From: Timema cristinae
Taxonomy: Eukaryota > Arthropoda > Insecta > Phasmatodea > Timematidae
Assembly (NCBI GenBank): GCA_039000515.1
Contig: JBCFYV010000012.1
Location: 126,424,132-126,488,131, forward strand
Length of the DNA stretch: 64,000 bases
Direction of reading: 5' to 3'
Below, one piece after another: positions 10,985 through 21,420 of the stretch; position 1 is the stretch's first letter, and every line of letters starts with the position of its first letter. Position numbers and translations under genes: made by a program. Below the pieces are notes generated by a model. That model saw only the letters and a list, made by a program, of their open reading frames with translations, did not search any database and was not told where the DNA came from.

Positions 10985-11233
10985 CACCACGTGTCATACA
11001 GTACCTGTTTGGATTGCACGCTTATAATATAACTGCGCAAATATACTAGGCCTGAGGAAGGTTGAATTTAGAGGAAGTATACCCACGTTTGCGTGGAGGG
11101 AGAGTTGAAAACAATTTAGGAAAAAAAAAGCTCAGTACACCCTGTCGGGCTTTTAACCTTGATCTCCCTGTCACCGGCAGTCTAGTATAACTCTAGGGTG
11201 ACGCCTCAGACCATGTGGCCACCGAAGCGGGTG
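10985..11233 (-). mobile_element. tRNA-derived SINE (family 1), minus strand
   Basis: Read on the minus strand, the head is cacccgcttcggtggccac, followed by an A-box-like atggtctgaggcgtcac. A B-box region, the common body (tccacgcaaacgtggg) and a diverged end follow. The layout matches the copies at 52391 and 14940. Confidence 0.7.
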
Positions 11234-11835
11234 ATGATTATTATGAAACAAAATGAGTCAAGATGAATTGGAATTTCATTTTGAATCTCTTCATTTTCCC
11301 GTAATAACATTACTAGTATAGTTATAACGGACACTACAGTTCGGGCAGTTCCCAAAGTATCAGCACTGCCCCTGGGTAGTTCTATAGTTGTAATATTGCT
11401 AGACCACTGAATGACTTGCGTGATCTAGTGTTTACGTATCTTGGTAACGCACTAGGTTAATAATTAATCAACCGTACGGCGCTAATTATGCGTCCAATGA
11501 AAGTTTATATCAGCTTCAATCTATCGCATGCACACAAAGACTGTCGGGAGGAAATGGAACTACACTTTGTGACGTCACGAAGCTATTTATAGCAGTCGAA
11601 CTTCCATTCGATAATATTCAACTCGTCCAACAGACATATTAGCGTTATTATCATTAGTCGATTTATTTGGCGAATCGATAGTTAGATACACATATTTTTA
11701 GTGTAACAGAAAACTAATGGGCTACCCATTTCCCATCGCGCAAATCTGGGTACATTTTATATAAAATTACATCTTCCTCATCTTAATTCTTGACTTAATA
11801 GAGATGCGTATATTTGGGCCTTTACTCCAATTTAC
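11234..11835. other. Intronic, no gene seen
   Basis: Unique AT-rich sequence between a SINE and the 23-bp array. I see no coding, RNA or repeat signal. Confidence 0.5.
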
Positions 11836-11840
11836 TTACG

Positions 11841-12374
11841 AATAGCCATGTCTGGTATCCAGGAATAGCCATGTCTGATATACAGGAATAGCCGTGTCTG
11901 GTATCCAGGAATAGCCGTGTCTGGTATCCAGGAATAGCCGTGTCTGTATCCAGGAATAGCCGTGTCTGATATCCAGGAATAGCCGTGTCTGGTATCCAGG
12001 AATAGCCGTGTCTGAGTATCCAGGAATAGCGTGTCTGATATCCAGGAATAGTCGTGTCTGATATCAGGAATAGCCGTGTCTGATATCCAGGAATAGCCGT
12101 GTCTGATATCCAGGAATAGCCGTGTCTGGTATCCAGGAATAGCCGTGTCTGATATCCAGGAATAGCCGTGTCTGGGTATCCAGGAATACCGTGTCTGATA
12201 TCCAGGAATAGCCGTGTCTGATATCCAGGAATAACCGTGTCTGATATCCAGGAATAGCCGTGTCTGATATCCAGGAATAGCCGTGTCTGATATCCAGGAA
12301 AAACCGTGTCTGATATCCAGGAATAGCCGTGTCTGATATCCAGGAATATCCATGTCTGATATCCAGGAATAGCG
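11841..12374. repeat. 23-bp minisatellite, about 23 copies
   Basis: The unit aatagccgtgtctgatat plus ccagg repeats with a 23-bp period (11887 to 11910). Common variants are gatatcc versus ggtatcc, and there are several single-base indels. The 173-residue open frame on the minus strand is only the stop-free repeat (YSWISDTAIPGYQTRLFL pattern) and is not a gene. Confidence 0.93.
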
Positions 12375-12379
12375 TAGAT

Positions 12380-12690
12380 CTACTTCACTTGTTCATACGT
12401 CAAGTCATGTGATCTGCAGCCGTCACTTTTGATCGATATCATCAATACATACAACATAATAATAAAATAGTAAAATGTTATCATAGTTGACCTTAACAAA
12501 ATATGCTTGTATTTTATAAAAGGTGCTCTTAATGTCCATTCATAAGAAAATCGAGGTATAGTTTATCGTTTAAGGCGGGGATGTAGGGGACGCGAGAAAA
12601 GGGAGTTGTTTTTGTAGTTTTTATAGAAAGCTTTTTATTTCCGTCAAATTAAATCAAATATTTCTCCTGTACAAACAAAGCTTAATTTTA
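12380..12690. other. Intronic, no gene seen
   Basis: AT-rich sequence between the 23-bp array and the nested hairpin. Nothing is recognised. Confidence 0.5.
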
Positions 12691-12700
12691 TCCACATGTT

Positions 12701-12829
12701 GATATCAACAGTTGTTGAATATCTGTCAAGAGCATGGCGGCATCAGATGACAAACTTTTTAAATGAAGATAAAAAGTTGTCATTAAATTCCAGGACACCC
12801 TCAACAGATAATCAACAACTGTTGATATC
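12701..12829. repeat. Nested inverted repeat (two-level hairpin)
   Basis: Outer arms at 12701-12725 (gatatcaacagttgttg start) and 12805-12829 are reverse complements with one mismatch. Inside them, tgacaaacttttt (12748-12760) pairs with aaaaagttgtca (12771-12782). The segment could fold into a long interrupted stem, as in a small foldback/MITE. A 91-codon frame crosses it but has no recognisable domain. Confidence 0.7.
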
Positions 12830-13194
12830 ACCGCGGGAAGAAATCAAACTGTTTGTTTCTGCTGGAACAATATTTGATTTATTTTACCGAACAAAGGTGT
12901 CTTCTGTAAAAACTGTTGCATACACTGCCCTTATCTCGCCACGCCTACCACCCCACCTTGAGATAATGTAACTGAGCCACGCTGAGCCACGCTGAGAGTG
13001 TTGCATTCAGCCCCACAACTGACTTGAACCTTGGTCCAATATCTGCTGAGACGAATCTTATATTTTTAGAACCCGGTTCTAGACAAACTTGTGCCTCAGT
13101 CTGATAATGAGAAATGAGAACTAAAGGATTCTCTCCCCTCGCCCGACATACCGTGCGGATTATAATTATATCTTCACGTGCCTTAAGGGTGCTG

Positions 13195-13345
13195 TCTAGA
13201 GAGCTGAGATATTACCAAATGAACACTAAACTATGTTCTATGACCCTATACACTTGTGAACATAGTTGAAAAGTTGACATTTCTACTCTGAAAAGTACAA
13301 AAGCCGCATATCTCGGTCGATGACGAAGCGCTAAATGCCTGAGAA
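13195..13345. mobile_element. Dispersed repeat, left part, interrupted by a SINE
   Basis: Phrases such as ttgacatttctactctg and aaaagtacaaaa match the sequence at 38940-38975 (ttgacattctccctttg, aaaagtacaaaa). The match resumes after the SINE at 13607-13760 with tattcctcccctgt and ggcttctggcgtctat, compared with 39050-39120. The element type is unknown. Confidence 0.5.
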
Positions 13346-13353
13346 ACGAAAGG

Positions 13354-13598
13354 CAGCCCATTTCGGTGACCACATGGTCTAACGCGTCATTCTCGCATTA
13401 AACTAAAGTGCAGGGAGATTGAGGTTCGAGTCTTGGTCGAATGACTGAGGGTGGTATTTCTATAATTGTGTTCTACTCTCATTCCACGCAAATACACTTC
13501 CTCAAAATATAATCTTTCTAATCCCTAAAAATTAGCGTTATTAGTACATAAGTAATACCCAAACGGGTAGTAAGACGCGGTGTTTAAAAAACAAAGAC
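13354..13598 (+). mobile_element. tRNA-derived SINE (family 1) with target-site duplication
   Basis: The head tttcggtgaccacatgg carries an A-box-like tggtctaacgcgtcattc. The B box is gaggttcgagtcttgg. The body is cattccacgcaaatac, and the end aacgggtagtaagacgcgg is followed by an A-rich tail. An 8-bp direct repeat acgaaagg flanks it (13346-13353 and 13599-13606). This is the best-bounded SINE copy in the window, about 245 bp. Confidence 0.85.
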
Positions 13599-13606
13599 AC
13601 GAAAGG

Positions 13607-14442
13607 TAACTGGAATATGGGCGTAAAATGGGTCTATAATGATGTAATTTCTATTTTATTCCTCCCCTGTTTGTTCTCCTACTCCCAGACAGCTCCACCT
13701 AGGAACGTTATAAACTCACTTGGCTTCTGGCGTCTATCGATTATTTTTGTTCGAATATTCTAGTGTATGAAACCTAAATGTTACAATTATGATTTATCAA
13801 TTAAATTGGCTCGTTATGTGTATTACGATCTCATCCATTGGTGCGATAAATAGAAGTGAAGGTCAAAGGTCGAGGTTCGAGGAGATAATGAGACATTTGG
13901 AGATATGACTGCAGCGGAGACGTCTCTTGTTGCCTTCAATCCAGAGCTGTCTTTTCGACTGTTAGGAAGAGCCCTAACCTAGCACAGCTATAACTATTAC
14001 GTGCCTTAGCTGACAGCTAGGAGCTACCACACCTGTTTTCATGTATTCATACATCGAAACCGTGTGTTGAGAATTTGTCACTTTTGGCAGTTGAAACTTT
14101 CAGAACAAGTTTTTTACTTTATTGAAACATAAAGTTATAAAAATAACAGTATGGATGATTTTGTTTTTCTAGGGGCATCTTTAGCTCACCCGATAATTAT
14201 TTACAAACGAGAGCTTATAAAAGTTTGCCCTCGCTTCATAAATAAGGATCACGAACCGGACAATATGAAAACGTCAGTACAACTAGTATTCATGCGCTTG
14301 TGTTTACAAAATACAAGCAAATACATTATATATGGTTTTTTATCTAAATTACGAAAAAAATCTATTTTTTAATTAATTATGGTGGATTTTTGTAAAAAGA
14401 TAAAAGCGTGAATATAATATTTTTAATTTGTATTATTATTAT
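13607..14442. other. Right part of a dispersed repeat, then unique intron
   Basis: Up to about 13760 this continues the dispersed repeat shared with 39010-39170. The rest is unique AT-rich sequence. A 73-codon frame starting at 14151 shows no domain or conservation signal and I do not call it. Confidence 0.45.
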
Positions 14443-14716
14443 AAGTGCGTCTTAATACCCGTTCGGGGTATACGCACTTACACTAATGTGTAATGGTAGG
14501 GCGATTGTGAGATTAAATGAAGGACCTACAGTTTAACGTGGGATCCGAACCACGGTGGAGGCTCGCATTCCCCACATTCACAAGTTGTAATTAATACACA
14601 TCTTGTCAGAGGTGAAGGAAGGGTTTGGAAATCAGATAAATCTGTGCCGGGACAGGGGATTGAACCCCGGACCCCCAACACAGAAGTCCGACACCCCTTA
14701 GACCACCAGGTCACCC
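14443..14716 (-). mobile_element. tRNA-derived SINE, composite or divergent, minus strand
   Basis: On the minus strand the head is gggtgacctggtggtctaag with a clean B box gggttcaatcccctgtcc. The far end carries a second tRNA-like segment and the family end (aacgggtattaagacgca). Two heads suggest a composite or two adjacent insertions. Confidence 0.6.
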
Positions 14717-14939
14717 AATTTATTAATTAATGTACGTTAATATGTATTGTTTACACAACCGGGAAACAAAAAATTCTAATAAGTTAGTTTTATTAATCTT
14801 TAGATTAGTCATGAAAAGGGAAGTATATTATAAACTTTTGACTAATTACAAAGTTCAACTAAGAAAATATAAAAGATCTCTTCAAGGGTTTATATTAGTG
14901 GCTTTCAATCAAATATTTTAATAGATTGTCCCAAACATC

Positions 14940-15165
14940 CCCTTCCGTTCGAGTTGCACGCTCATATACTAATACTATCATGTGTTGGGATGGGAGTAAA
15001 TCTTAGAGGAAGTGTACCAGCATTCTCATGGCAAGAGGATGGAAAACCATTTAGTAAAAACCGTTCTTAGTACACACAGTCGGGGTTCAAACTCCGGTTT
15101 CCTCGTTATCGTCAGTCCAGTATATTTCGAGTGTAATACTTGTAGCATTCGGCCACCGAAGCGGG
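14940..15165 (-). mobile_element. tRNA-derived SINE (family 1), minus strand
   Basis: On the minus strand: cccgcttcggtggccgaatg head, B-box-like ggagtttgaaccccgact, body ttcctctaagatttac, and an end near aactcgaacgg. It matches the other family members across the full length. Confidence 0.7.
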
Positions 15166-15754
15166 ACAACTTGAGTCACGTGTCTCCGGTGATCATTCAA
15201 GGACAGTTTCAACCTATTGCCTGCTGCTCGCTGTCTGGGTGGTCACCGCGAGAGGGCTGCAGTCCTTCTAACAGCTGTGTGCGGCGGTACAGCAGCCTTC
15301 AGGCGCTATCACTGTTTGCACGGCTACCTCTGGAACAGGCGAACAAGAGATAGGAGATATTCTGACAGAACGTCCTCCTTCGAGCTATGTTTCAGAAATA
15401 CTATTATTACTATGTTCTTACTCTTAATATAAACAGAAATAAAATATCAGCTTGTACATCTGTATAGCAACAAGTGTGCGAGTGTGAGGAGAAGAATGGA
15501 AGCAGGTAAAAGAGGAAGATGAAGGCATTTTACCAAACTCACCCAGCCACAAGCTGGAAACAGTTGATGATGATGATGATAGTAGCTAAATATTTTTAAT
15601 AACTTGACTATTACTTATTTAAATTTCTTAGTTTAAAAAAATAATGTATTTTATTTGAGGTATTTAACGTGCACTATCAGATCCGACTGATTCTATCAGA
15701 ACACAAGAATTTCTATGAGCGAGAGAGAAAGGGCCTATACATTTTGCCGGTAAA
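15166..15754. other. Intronic, GC-richer patch then AT-rich
   Basis: About 15185-15360 is richer in GC (for example ggtggtcaccgcgagag) and has short overlapping open frames. I recognise no protein. It may be a fragment of a transposon. A short GAT repeat is at about 15565. Confidence 0.4.
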
Positions 15755-15945
15755 CATATTCTTCCATACCTTCCAGGGTTCCTTTTCACACCACAATCGA
15801 CCCGGGACCGACGGCTTTACTTCCCTTCCTAAGGAAGTTGTGCTACGGACTTTTATCGCTCAAAACAAATCCTTGGACCCATTCTGGGTTTGATCCTAGA
15901 ACCAGTGAGTCCTGAGGCGAGCACTTTACCCCAGGACCTGATAGA
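15755..15945 (-). mobile_element. tRNA-derived SINE (family 2), minus strand
   Basis: On the minus strand the head has aaagtgctcgcctcagga and a B-box-like aggatcaaacccagaatg. The body contains gtagcacaacttcctt, then gccgtcggtcccgggtcg and attgtggtgtg. The same head and body occur at 54152-53340, where part of the body is tandemly amplified. This copy is unexpanded. Confidence 0.7.
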
Positions 15946-16069
15946 TATAAACCTTGAATAACCTGGCATCAAACTTTCTTCTTTATTAACCAGTGATTAT
16001 AACCAAAATCAGTACGCTTCCAGTAACCAAATGGTTAATATGTGTAATCAACAAGAGAACAAACAACAA

Positions 16070-17824
16070 AGAGGCAAGAACAAGCTTTCAACAGAACAAC
16101 TAGGATATAGGAAAGGTATCACAAGGACATTAGGTCAAGGACTGTTATGGACAAGGAAGCTTTCAACAAGAAGAGGTTACTGCTGACCAGAGAGTTGAGT
16201 TTGGAACATCGAGCTGTATGGAGCAGAAACTTTGAGCCTTAAGAAGATGGAAAATAAATACTTGAAGAGTTTTGAAATGTACTAGAGAAGATCAGGGGGA
16301 CAGACAGAGGGTTAAGTTAACAAGTCCTGAGAAGAGTGGTGAGAAGATCAGGGGGACAGACAGGGGGACAGATGAACAAGTCCTGAGAAGAGTGGTGAGA
16401 AGATCAGGTGGACAGACAGGGAGACAGATGAACAAGTCCTGAGAAGAGTGGTGAGAAGATCAGGTGGACAGACAGGGGGACAAGTGAACAAGTCCTAAGA
16501 AGAGTGGTGAGAAGATCAGGTGGACAGACAGGGGGACAAGTGAACAAGTCCTAAGAAGAATGGTGAGAAGATCAGGTGGACAGACAGGGGGACAAGTGAA
16601 CAAGTCCTAAGAAGAGTGGTGAGAAGATCAGGTGGACAGACAGGGAGACAGATGAACAAGTCCTGAGAAGAGTGGTGAGAAGATCAGGTGGACAGACAGG
16701 GGGACAAGTGAACAAGTCCTAAGAAGAGTGGTGAGAAGATCAGGTGGACAGACAGGGGGACAAGTGAACAAGTCCTAAGAAGAATGGTGAGAAGATCAGG
16801 TGGACAGACAGGGGGACAAGTGAACAAGTCCTAAGAAGAGTGGTGAGAATATCTGGTGGACAGACAGGGGGACAAGTGAACAAGTCCTAAGAAGAGTGGT
16901 GAGATCAGGTGGACAGACAGGGGGACAAGTGAACAAGTCCTAAGAAGAGTGGGTGAGAAGATCAGGTGGACAGACAGGGGGACAAGTGAACAAGTCCTAA
17001 GAAGAGTGGGTGAGAAGATCAGGTGGACAGACAGGGGGACAAGTGAACAAGTCCTGAGAAGACTGGTGAGAAGATCAGGTGGACAGACAGGGAGACAGAT
17101 GAACAAGTCCTAAGAAGAGTGGTGAGAAGATCAGGTGGACAGACAGGGGGACAAGTGAACAAGTCCTAAGAAGAGTGGTGAGAAGATCAGGTGGACAGAC
17201 AGGGGGACAAGTGAACAAGTCCTAAGAAGAGTGGTGAGAAGATCAGGTGGACAGACAGGGGGACAAGTGAACAAGTCCTAAGAAGAGTGGTGAGAAGATC
17301 AGGTGGACAGACAGGGGGACAAGTGAACAAGTCCTAAGAAGAGTGGTGAGAAGATCAGGTGGACAGACAGAGTGACAAATGAACAAGTCCTGAGAAGACT
17401 GGTGAGAAGATCAGGTGGACAGACAGGGAGACAGATGAACAAGTCCTGAGAAGAGTGGTGAGAAGATCAGGTGGACAGACAGGGAGACAGATGAACAAGT
17501 CCTGAGAAGAGTGTTGAGAAGATCAGGTGGACAGACAGGGGGACAAGTGAACAAGTCCTAAGAAGAGTGGTGAGAAGAGAACTATTTTGGATGTGAGTCT
17601 TCGGTACAAAGCAAACTGGCTCTTAAGAGGAATTGTCTTCTGTATGACGTCATAGAAGGAAAGGTTGAGGGAAAGAGGAGCTTAGGAAGGAGGAGGATTC
17701 AAATATTGGATGACTCGAAGGAAAGAAGAAAATTTTGGGAGCTGAAGGAGGAGGCAGAGGAGAGGGTGCATTAGAGGTATAAGTTCACTGACAAAAGGAA
17801 TGGACCTGTCGTGAGACAGAACAC

Positions 17825-17825
<1 letters not shown>
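16070..17825 (+). mobile_element. 5'-truncated non-LTR retrotransposon, copy 2 (contains a 56-bp array)
   Basis: The left flank (aaggacattaggtcaag through gaaaataaatacttga) matches the flank of the array in copy 1 almost base for base on the opposite strand. The right side (about 17575-17825) encodes the same C-terminal tail (EGKVEGKRSLG, RRRIQILDD) with a few frameshifts. It ends gagacagaaca followed by an ATA microsatellite (17829-17872). It is a dead, 5'-truncated copy lacking the RT-coding part seen in copy 1. Confidence 0.85.
16288..17575 (+). repeat. 56-bp minisatellite inside retrotransposon copy 2, about 23 copies
   Basis: Units contain gagaagatcaggtggaca and caagtgaacaagtcctaa; they are the reverse complement of the array at 7505-8245. 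Variants recur in blocks (gggagacagatgaacaag versus gggggacaagtgaacaag). That shows several units were copied together. Confidence 0.92.
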
Positions 17826-17828
<3 letters not shown>

Positions 17829-17858
<30 letters not shown>

Positions 17859-17872
17859 TAATAATAATAACA
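17829..17872. repeat. ATA trinucleotide microsatellite
   Basis: A run of aataataataat sits directly at the 3' end of retrotransposon copy 2. The unexpanded 3' ends of the related copies read cctaataataa, so this tract has probably grown from the element's own tail. Confidence 0.85.
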
Positions 17873-19365
17873 ACCGCTTAAAACCCTCTTTAGTAAGTGT
17901 GATCTAATCATTTATTGGAGGCAAAGACAATATACACTTATGTATCTCTTTACAAAATAATCCCGAAAATCAAGGTAATAGGACCGACTGGACCTCCTTG
18001 ACCTAGGACAAGGTAAGAGGACCGACTGGACCTAGGACTGTTTCTGTGCCATTTGGTTTGCGGGCCTTGCTGTACATCAAATATTCTGCTCAGTTTATTG
18101 AGTACTGTACACCATGTACATAATACATACATGTTTGACTCGCAAAGTGTTATTATAATCTTCGCCACACCAACTTAACCTGGACTTAAGTAAATTATCT
18201 AATAACTGTCTATTTATTATTTACAAATTTTAATGAAGATAAAAAAATATATATTCGGAAATTGAAAGATTGGGTGAATTTTTTTTACTAAACAGATGAT
18301 AGAAATAAAACTATGTATATATTTCTCTTCAAATAAAAAATCTGAATCTACAGTACTTGTTATATATTTTTCTGTTGTTTTTTGGGGGCGGGGGGGAGCT
18401 TTAAGAGTCCGGGCCTTCCTACTTTAAAATTTTTGAAATTATTTATCTTTAGTTTGTATGGTGGAATGTATAATTTTATTTGAAATACTGCTCATCTAAA
18501 AAAAAGCTTAAAATAATACCTACACATTTTTAACAAAGAGAAATATTTTACTTATGATTTTTTTTATACATTTGATAAAAGTAAGAAAATCTTATAATAC
18601 ATTTTTAATTGAAATATCAGATGATTTTTAAACCAAAATTAAATGTTTTTAAATGCTAAATCTCAAATATTTATTTATCGTACTGAAGAGAGTCTACGTA
18701 TTTACAATCTTGGATTTGTTTTCTGTTGTTGATGACGTTTGCTCCAATATCATATATAATTATTTTACTAATGAAAGTTCTTATAGTAATTATTAATATA
18801 ATGATACAGTTTAGCTATCATGTGAGCAGCTTGTGTTCTTGGGGCTGGGAGAATCGATCCCCTAGCCTCCTAGAAGTGGAATTGTGCCAAAAAAAAAACC
18901 CAGCCCGCCACCTCTTCTATTTTATCACCCGGACACACTTCCATTATTTGTTGAAATAAAAGGGCGTGGAAGAGATTGGTTCAACGTAAGTCGTAACTTA
19001 TAGGAGATGACATAAAATAGCGAGAGACGAGAATTATTCCTGACAATTGATAATAGTGGGTTCACTAGTAACATAAAAACCTCCTACATTCGTACGTTAC
19101 ATAAAAAAACAGTTGCAATCTAAATGACAGTGCACTTTTTACGACAATCCTGAAGTATGAACACAAACTTTTTACAATTCCTCAAGAATTCGGAGAGAGA
19201 TTTCATATTGACAAATTATTACGATCTATGAATTCTTTAACGACCAGGGGCGTCTTATTAACTGAAGTAACTGAAGTAACTGAAGCGACCCTTCACCTAA
19301 AATATTGAAAGTTTCATACGAGGCCTATTTAAATTTTCCCCAAATAATGAAATATTTAAATTGCA
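17873..19365. other. Intronic, no gene seen
   Basis: AT-rich unique sequence. A phrase ggaccgactggacct occurs twice around 17980-18035. A short tandem actgaagta triplet is near 19265. No coding or RNA feature is visible. Confidence 0.5.
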
Positions 19366-21330
19366 AGTAATGATTCACTTGAAGGACGTACAAATAGCTC
19401 TCAAAGTTTGTATTATCAGTAATGATTCACTTGGAGGACGTACAAAGAGCTCTCACAGTTTGTATTGCAAGTAATGATTCACTTGGAGGACGTACAAAGA
19501 GCTCTCACAGTTTGTATTGCAAGTAATGATTCACTTGGAGGACGTACAAAAAGCTCTCACAGTTTGTATTATCAGTAATGATTCACGTGGAGGACGTACA
19601 AAGAGCTCTCCCATTGTTTATTGCAAGTAATGATTCACTTGGAAGACGTACAAAGAGCTCTCATAGTTTGTATTGCCAGTAATGATTCACTTGGAGGACG
19701 TACAAAGAGCTCTCACAGTTGGTATTGCCAGTAATGATTCACTTGGAGGACGTACAAAGAGCTCTCACAGTTGGTATTGCCAGTAATGATTCACTTGGAG
19801 GACGTACAAAGATCTCTCACAGTTTGTATTAACAGTAATGATTCACTTTGAGGACGTACAAAGAGCTCTCACAGTTGGTATTGCCAGTAATGATTCACTT
19901 GTAGGACGTACAAAGAGCTCTCACATTGTTTATTGCCAGTAATGATTCGCTTTAAGGACGTACAAAGAGCTCTCACAGTTTGTATTGCCAGTAATGATTC
20001 ACTTGAAGGAAGTACAAAGAGCTTTCACTTTGTTTATTGCCAGTAATGATTCACTTGGACGACGTACAAAGAGCTCTCACATTATTTATTGGCAGTAATG
20101 ATTCACATAGAGGACGTACAAAGAGCTCTCAAACTGTTTATTGCCAGTAATGATTCACTTGAAGGACGTACAAAGAGCTCTCACAGTTGGTATTGCTAGT
20201 AATGATTCACTTGGAGGACGCACAAAGAGCTCTCACAGTTTGTATTGCCAGTAATTATTCACTTGGAGGATGTATAAAGAGCTCTCACATTGTTTATTGC
20301 CAGTAATGATTCACTTGAAGGACGTACAAAGAGCTCTCACATTGTTTATTGCCAGTAATGATTCACTTGAAGGACGTACAAAGAGCTCTCACATTGTTTA
20401 TTCCCAGTAATGATTCACTTGATGGACGTACAAAGAGCTCTCACATTATTTATTGCCAGTAATGATTTACTTAGAGGACGTACAAAGAGCTCTCACAGTT
20501 GGTATTGCCAGTAATGATTCACTTGGAGGACGTTCAAAGAGCTCTCACAGTTGTTATTGCCAGTAATGATTAACTTGGAGGACGTACAAAGAGCTCTCAC
20601 ATTATTTATTGCCAGTAATGATTAACTTAGAGGACGTACAAGGAGCTCTTACAGTTGGTATTGCCAGTAAAGATTCACTTGAAGGACGTACAAAGAGCTC
20701 TCACAGTTGGTATTGCCAGTAATGATTCACTTTAAGGACGTACAAAGAGCTCTCACAGTTGTTATTGCCAGTAATGGTTCACTTGGAGGACGTACAAAGA
20801 GCTCTCACAGTTGTATTGCAAGTAATGATTCACTTGAAGGACGTACAAAGAGCTCTCAAAGTTGGTATTGCCAGTAATGATTCACTTGGAGGACGTACAA
20901 AGAGCTCTCACATTGTTTATTGCCAGTAATGATTCACTTGAAGGACGTACAAAGAGCTCTCACATTATTTATTGCCAGTAATGATTCACTTGGAGGACGT
21001 ACAAAGAGCTCTCACAGTTGGTATTGCCAGTAATGATTCACTTGAAGGACGTACAAAGAGCTCTCAAAAGTTGGTATTGCCAGTAATGATTCACTTGGAG
21101 GACGTACAAAGAGCTCTCACATTGATTTATTGCCAGTAATGATTCACTTAGAGGACGTACAAAGAGCTCTCACAGTTGGTATTAACAGTAATGATTCACT
21201 TGGAGGACGTACAAAGAGCTCTCACAGTTGGTATTGCAGTAATGATTCACTTGGAGGACATACAAAGAGCTCTCACAGTTGGTATTGCAGTAATGATTCA
21301 CTTGGAGGACGTAAAAACGAGCTCTCATCT
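19365..21330. repeat. 52-bp minisatellite, about 37 copies
   Basis: The unit contains agtaatgattcacttgga, ggacgtacaaagagctct, and a variable cacagttggtattgcc or cacattgtttattgcc end. The 52-bp period is exact over most of the array (19681 to 19733). Two alternating end types show lineages of units. Every unit carries the palindrome gagctc. Short open frames over the last units are repeat artefacts. Confidence 0.94.
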
Positions 21331-21420
21331 GAGATGCATAAGATACTTGGAGAGTACAAATACTCTCACAGGTATTCAATTCCTGAACTGATCTAACTGG
21401 AGAACGTACTATAATCTCTC
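21331..21420. repeat. Junction between the 52-bp and 62-bp arrays
   Basis: This transitional sequence (gatacttggagagtacaaa, then actctcacaggtattcaa, then ctaactggagaacgtact) resembles both neighbouring units. It is followed directly by recognisable 62-bp units. Confidence 0.6.

Noticed and set aside
11832..12353. Minus-strand frame of 173 codons
   Set aside because: Repeat artefact of the 23-bp array; the unit explains the whole translation.
12696..12971. 91-codon + strand frame
   Set aside because: It crosses a nested hairpin and shows no recognised domain; likely incidental.
14151..14372. 73-codon ATG-initiated frame
   Set aside because: No domain, no splice or promoter context, and composition like the flanking AT-rich DNA. 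Probably chance.
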